From Acinetobacter sp. (GTDB taxonomy: Bacteria > Pseudomonadota > Gammaproteobacteria > Pseudomonadales > Moraxellaceae), in the NCBI GenBank assembly GCA_008017255.1, contig SSHD01000147.1:1-9089 (forward strand): DNA of 9,089 nt, read 5' to 3'. Shown here piece by piece: positions 6,877-9,089 of the stretch. Positions within the stretch are counted from its first letter, which is position 1; each line of letters starts with the position of its first letter. The translations under genes and the position numbers were made by a program. A model generated the notes under the pieces. The model saw nothing but the letters and a program-made list of their open reading frames with translations. It did no database searches and was not told where the DNA came from.

Positions 6877-7794
6877 TTACTTTACTTCTACAATATTGCC
6901 ACATGCTGTGACCTTTAATTTCCGCATAGATGGTTGCCAGTCTCTTAAACCACCAGCACTCCAAAGTAGTCCATATTTTTGTACTTGCTGGGGTTGATCC
7001 AACAATGCATCAGCATATAAATCTGATACATAAAAGTCATCAATTATCTCACCATCAATTTGATCTAAACGTAATTCAGGCTCTGGTGTAATACCAATTT
7101 CTCCACGACGATATGCAGTATATTTTTCTGGATCACTCGTAAGATTACTACCCACAAATGGCATTCTCCTTTTGATTGATTCTTGATCACAGCATCTCTG
7201 ATCTATGCTATAGCTTGACATTTGATAATGCTTCTCATCAATTTTTTGCAGTGTTGAGAGTGAATAAATATACCCCCCATCCATAATCATAGAATAATTT
7301 TGAGGTAATTTTTTTAAATATTCGATATTAATACTATTGTCATCATTCCATAGCGTCATCAAACCATTATAAGATTTACCAATATCATCATGGCAACCCC
7401 TAGGATGATTCTTCCGCAAACAAGAACGTCTATTAATATATTCAGGAATTGAACCAGTGGCGATAACACCTAGATTTTCTATCCAAGATTTATTAAAATC
7501 AGCTTGTGTCATTAAATCGATGATTTTTTCTTCATCTGATAGATCATATTTAGATATTCCAATAGTGCTAAACTTATGACCTGCATAATGTTTAGACCAG
7601 TCTTTCAAATAATATACAATGAAATTTACACGTATATTTTTTAACTTTTCGTCAACGGTTAAAAATTTTCCTTCTGCCGTGCAATAATCTCTTCTTTCAT
7701 TGTATTCTTCATACTGCCAAATAATAAGTCTAACTACTAAATAGGCTAGAAATATCAAAAAACCACTAATAATTATTTTATGTGATATTTTCAT
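6877..7794 (-). CDS. Hypothetical membrane-anchored protein of 305 aa
   Basis: I do not recognise this family. An N-terminal signal anchor (basic MKISHK, then about 20 hydrophobic residues, IIISGFLIFLAYLVVRLIIW) is followed by a soluble domain of about 275 residues, presumably periplasmic. That domain has several cysteines that could pair: DYC near 38, SCLRKNHPRGC, RCC, and TACG near the end. It is clearly AT-rich with many AUA/AAU codons, unlike the housekeeping genes on the left. The ATG (7792-7794) overlaps the TGA of the short upstream gene as ATGA, the usual sign of translational coupling, so it was the downstream member of an operon. It reads as intact, but its upstream partner is broken by the REP-RAYT-REP unit, so its expression may have changed. 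An immunity or envelope role is possible only as a guess. Confidence 0.8.
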   Translation of the reverse strand: MKISHKIIISGFLIFLAYLVVRLIIWQYEEYNERRDYCTAEGKFLTVDEKLKNIRVNFIVYYLKDWSKHYAGHKFSTIGISKYDLSDEEKIIDLMTQADFNKSWIENLGVIATGSIPEYINRRSCLRKNHPRGCHDDIGKSYNGLMTLWNDDNSINIEYLKKLPQNYSMIMDGGYIYSLSTLQKIDEKHYQMSSYSIDQRCCDQESIKRRMPFVGSNLTSDPEKYTAYRRGEIGITPEPELRLDQIDGEIIDDFYVSDLYADALLDQPQQVQKYGLLWSAGGLRDWQPSMRKLKVTACGNIVEVK

Positions 7795-7951
7795 GTCTTA
7801 TCCTTTTTATTGCAAAGCAATTTCTTCGGTCTAACCTTTTCCACTTCACTAAACAGTGAAAAAGTCTGATTCACATAGTTCACTACACCTGAAATCTGAT
7901 CCATATAGCTCATCAACTCAGGTGTTTTCTCAGCTTGAAGCAGTTTTATTG
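7791..7951 (-). pseudogene. 3' half of an interrupted small gene of unknown function
   Basis: This frame encodes the last 53 residues of a small protein (TIKLLQAEKTPELMSYMDQ... ending KKLLCNKKDKT) and stops in an ATGA overlap with the 305-aa gene. The frame stays open further right to 8027, but those codons lie in the REP hairpin and the tail of the transposon, so that apparent 78-aa start is an artefact. Joining base 7951 to 8629, which removes the REP-RAYT-REP unit, continues directly in frame with the 5' half at 8629-8717. The sequence looks helical and soluble, with a basic C-terminus. Family unknown. Confidence 0.6.
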
Positions 7952-7992
7952 TCTCGTTCCACCGTTGTACGGTGGAATGCCAAATTGGTTGA
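7950..7992 (-). repeat. REP-like hairpin repeat (copy 3), inverted
   Basis: Same 43-nt unit as copies 2 and 4 but on the other strand, with five mismatches. The 9-bp stem TTCCACCGT/ACGGTGGAA is fully kept and only the loop (TGT on the + strand) and flanks have changed. It begins 14 bp past the stop codon of the intact RAYT gene and forms the left end of the REP-RAYT-REP unit, inverted relative to copy 4. Confidence 0.9.
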
Positions 7993-8005
7993 TGATATAA
8001 ATAAA

Positions 8006-8545
8006 TCACTGATTCCAATCTATACACACATCAATCAAACCCACGTATCCCAAATAATCCCTTGCACTGCTATATCTCCAATGTACTGTTTCATCTACAT
8101 ATCCTCTTTTCACAGGGTTTTGGTGTATATAATCTACTTTCTGACACATCATTATTTCATCAATGATCATTTGTGGATGTACTCCCTCTTGCCAAAATTG
8201 TATTTCCCGATCTTTGCCCTTATAACTTATCTTGTAATATCTCAATTGATCTAATATTGTTTTTGCATTGCGTTCCACTAAATAAGCCAATATCTTCCTT
8301 GCTGTATAAGCTTTAAAACGTGCTATATCTCTTGACATATCTTCACTTTTTGCAATTAAGTGGATATGATTTTCCAACATCACCCAAGCGTAAATTACTA
8401 CATTTTCTTTCTGTAAGAACCTCAAACTATCAATAATAATATTTGCAACTATAGGGCTAGAAAATACTGGTAGCCAATGCACAACTGTACAAGTCATAAA
8501 GTATGGATATTCATTATTCTTAAACTTATATCGACTTCGTGCCAT
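8006..8545 (-). CDS. REP-associated tyrosine transposase (RAYT, IS200/IS605-like Y1)
   Basis: 179 aa, normal RAYT length. Start features MARSRYKF and YFMTCTVVHWLPVF are typical of the family. The metal-binding HUH motif is the HIH of LENHIHLIAKS. The single catalytic tyrosine is in VDYIHQNPVKRGYV, the standard Y-I-H-x-N-P-V signature. These enzymes nick single-stranded DNA at REP hairpins and are thought to spread REP sequences. Both key motifs are intact, so the enzyme may be active. It is flanked by inverted REP-like repeats, 14 bp beyond the stop and about 40 bp before the start. The ATG at 8545 has an AAAGAAGA-type weak ribosome binding site. Its C-terminus is duplicated as a remnant at 6617-6709. 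Confidence 0.96.
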   Translation of the reverse strand: MARSRYKFKNNEYPYFMTCTVVHWLPVFSSPIVANIIIDSLRFLQKENVVIYAWVMLENHIHLIAKSEDMSRDIARFKAYTARKILAYLVERNAKTILDQLRYYKISYKGKDREIQFWQEGVHPQMIIDEIMMCQKVDYIHQNPVKRGYVDETVHWRYSSARDYLGYVGLIDVCIDWNQ

Positions 8546-8585
8546 AGATTTTCTTCTTTATTAAATTAGTCTACTAAACATGACT

Positions 8586-8628
8586 TAAACCTGTTTGGCA
8601 TTCCACCGTGCAACGGTGGAACGAGGCA
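8586..8628 (+). repeat. REP-like hairpin repeat (copy 4)
   Basis: Identical over 43 nt to 6821-6863. Perfect 9-bp stem (8601-8609 with 8613-8621) and GCA loop. It lies upstream of the RAYT start, inverted relative to copy 3, and forms the right end of the REP-RAYT-REP unit. Confidence 0.9.
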
Positions 8629-8717
8629 TACCAGCTGTATTTGAATTAATGGCTTCCAAAAGGGTTTCAATAATAAAACCAGACAAAAATCTCAAATGTG
8701 GTTGGAATTGTACTCAT
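8629..8717 (-). pseudogene. 5' half of the interrupted small gene, with a frameshift
   Basis: An ATG at 8717 with a strong ribosome binding site (AAAGGG, 7-nt spacer) opens MSTIPTTFEIF but meets TGA at 8667-8669. From about 8684 the next frame reads SGFIIETLLEAINSNTAG, which then runs in frame into the 3' half at 7791-7951 when the mobile unit is removed. One T too many in the T5 tract (8685-8689) would explain the shift. With both lesions repaired the gene would be 82 codons plus stop. It lies 21 bp behind the stop of the upstream broken gene, so the three formed a - strand operon. Reconstruction is by eye, with no homolog to confirm it. Confidence 0.5.
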
Positions 8718-8738
8718 TGCTTTTCCCTTTAAACGCTA

Positions 8739-9089
8739 TTATTTAAAATCACATGAATTAACTTTCACTCCAAATAAATTTGGAATACCTGAATTGACAC
8801 TATGCTGCATCTCTATAATTGATCGATATTTTCCAGATAAAGAAATCTCCTCTCTTTTCATAAATCTATGATTATAATTAGCAAAATTTTCACCAAAATA
8901 TGACCAATCTTCTTTTCTACTACCATCAAGATTATTTAAATTAACACTATAGTCAAAATAACCATCTCGCTCCATTTTTTGGTTTAAAACCCCTGCTCTT
9001 CACAAACTCTCAAGATTGGAATCTAACTTTTTATCAATGAATTTATTATCGCACCATAACGATGGTTCTGTAAATTTGTAATACCGTCC
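8739..9089 (-). pseudogene. C-terminal part of an unknown gene with an in-frame TGA (partial)
   Basis: Entering from the right edge, the - strand encodes GRYYKFTEPSLWCDNKFIDK... to a TGA at 9000-9002. The same frame then continues RAGVLNQKMERDGYFDYS... for a further 86 residues to TAA at 8739. The part after TGA can be called separately as a 78-aa gene from the ATG at 8975, but its best ribosome binding site (AGGGG) is 14 bases away. The eight codons between TGA and ATG also read as normal protein. I therefore prefer one gene with a nonsense mutation (for example from CGA or TGG). The family is not recognised. The sequence is rich in aromatic and charged residues (EDWSYFGENFANYNHRF) with no membrane segment. 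A true two-gene arrangement is the alternative. Confidence 0.55.

Larger units (their letters stand above)
7952..8628 (-). mobile_element. REP-RAYT-REP unit (about 677 bp) inside a small gene
   Basis: A RAYT transposase gene lies between two inverted REP-like hairpins (7950-7992 and 8586-8628). The outer ends read TGYCTCG on both sides. The flanking DNA encodes the two halves of one small - strand gene. Deleting 7952-8628 joins GGTA to CAATAAAA and restores the reading frame, so the unit very likely entered this gene. No target duplication is evident, as expected for HUH/Y1 transposition. The exact ends are inferred from the frame and may be off by a few bases. Confidence 0.7.

Noticed and set aside
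7952..8027. N-terminal 25 codons of the apparent 78-aa ORF starting at 8027
   Set aside because: They consist of RAYT 3' end and REP hairpin sequence; the native gene begins at 8717.
7856..8254. 132-aa + strand ORF
   Set aside because: It runs antisense through the RAYT gene and REP copy 3; the RAYT frame has clear HUH and Tyr motifs.
6780..8628. Repeated palindromic units as a possible CRISPR array
   Set aside because: Only four copies, in both orientations, with irregular spacing and genes between them; they associate with a RAYT, so they are REP elements.
8649..8732. Small + strand ORF with a Cys-x3-Cys-x2-Cys pattern (CGWNCTHC)
   Set aside because: It is antisense to the 5' half of the interrupted small gene, has no ribosome binding site, and the cysteines are explained by the opposite strand.

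Overview
The window looks like a chromosomal segment of a gammaproteobacterium, most likely Acinetobacter or a close Moraxellaceae relative. This rests on the recG-comF arrangement, the moderate GC content with A/T-leaning codons, and the style of the periplasmic solute-binding protein. The genus assignment is inference; no rRNA or other marker is present.

Bases 1-6580 are an ordinary, tightly packed housekeeping region. It starts with the last 71 codons of an unidentified + strand gene. A bidirectional terminator separates this from a - strand pair: a YeeZ-like NAD(P)-binding protein upstream and a periplasmic solute-binding protein downstream. Only 18 bp away, recG (branch-migration helicase) is divergently transcribed, and its last bases overlap the start of a comF-type phosphoribosyltransferase gene. 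The 3' end of comF overlaps a convergent NUDIX hydrolase gene that starts with TTG. A CorA-family metal transporter with its own strong terminator closes this part.

Bases 6581-9089 are different: visibly AT-rich, with few recognisable families, many broken genes and repeated hairpins. The only confidently recognised gene is a REP-associated tyrosine transposase (RAYT; HUH/Y1, related to IS200/IS605) on the - strand at 8006-8545. It lies between two inverted copies of a 43-nt REP-like hairpin. A third copy (identical to one of these over 43 nt) and a decayed copy lie at 6780-6863, next to the C-terminal remnant of a second RAYT gene.

On the - strand, a small operon of unknown function runs through this region. 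Its parts are a gene entering from the right edge with an in-frame TGA, a short gene of about 82 codons, and a 305-aa membrane-anchored, cysteine-containing protein. The REP-RAYT-REP unit sits inside the short gene. Removing 677 bp (7952-8628) rejoins its two halves in frame, and the downstream half overlaps the 305-aa gene by ATGA. The short gene also has a +1 shift at a T5 tract. The right part is best read as accessory DNA in which a REP/RAYT element moved into, and probably inactivated part of, an uncharacterised operon.
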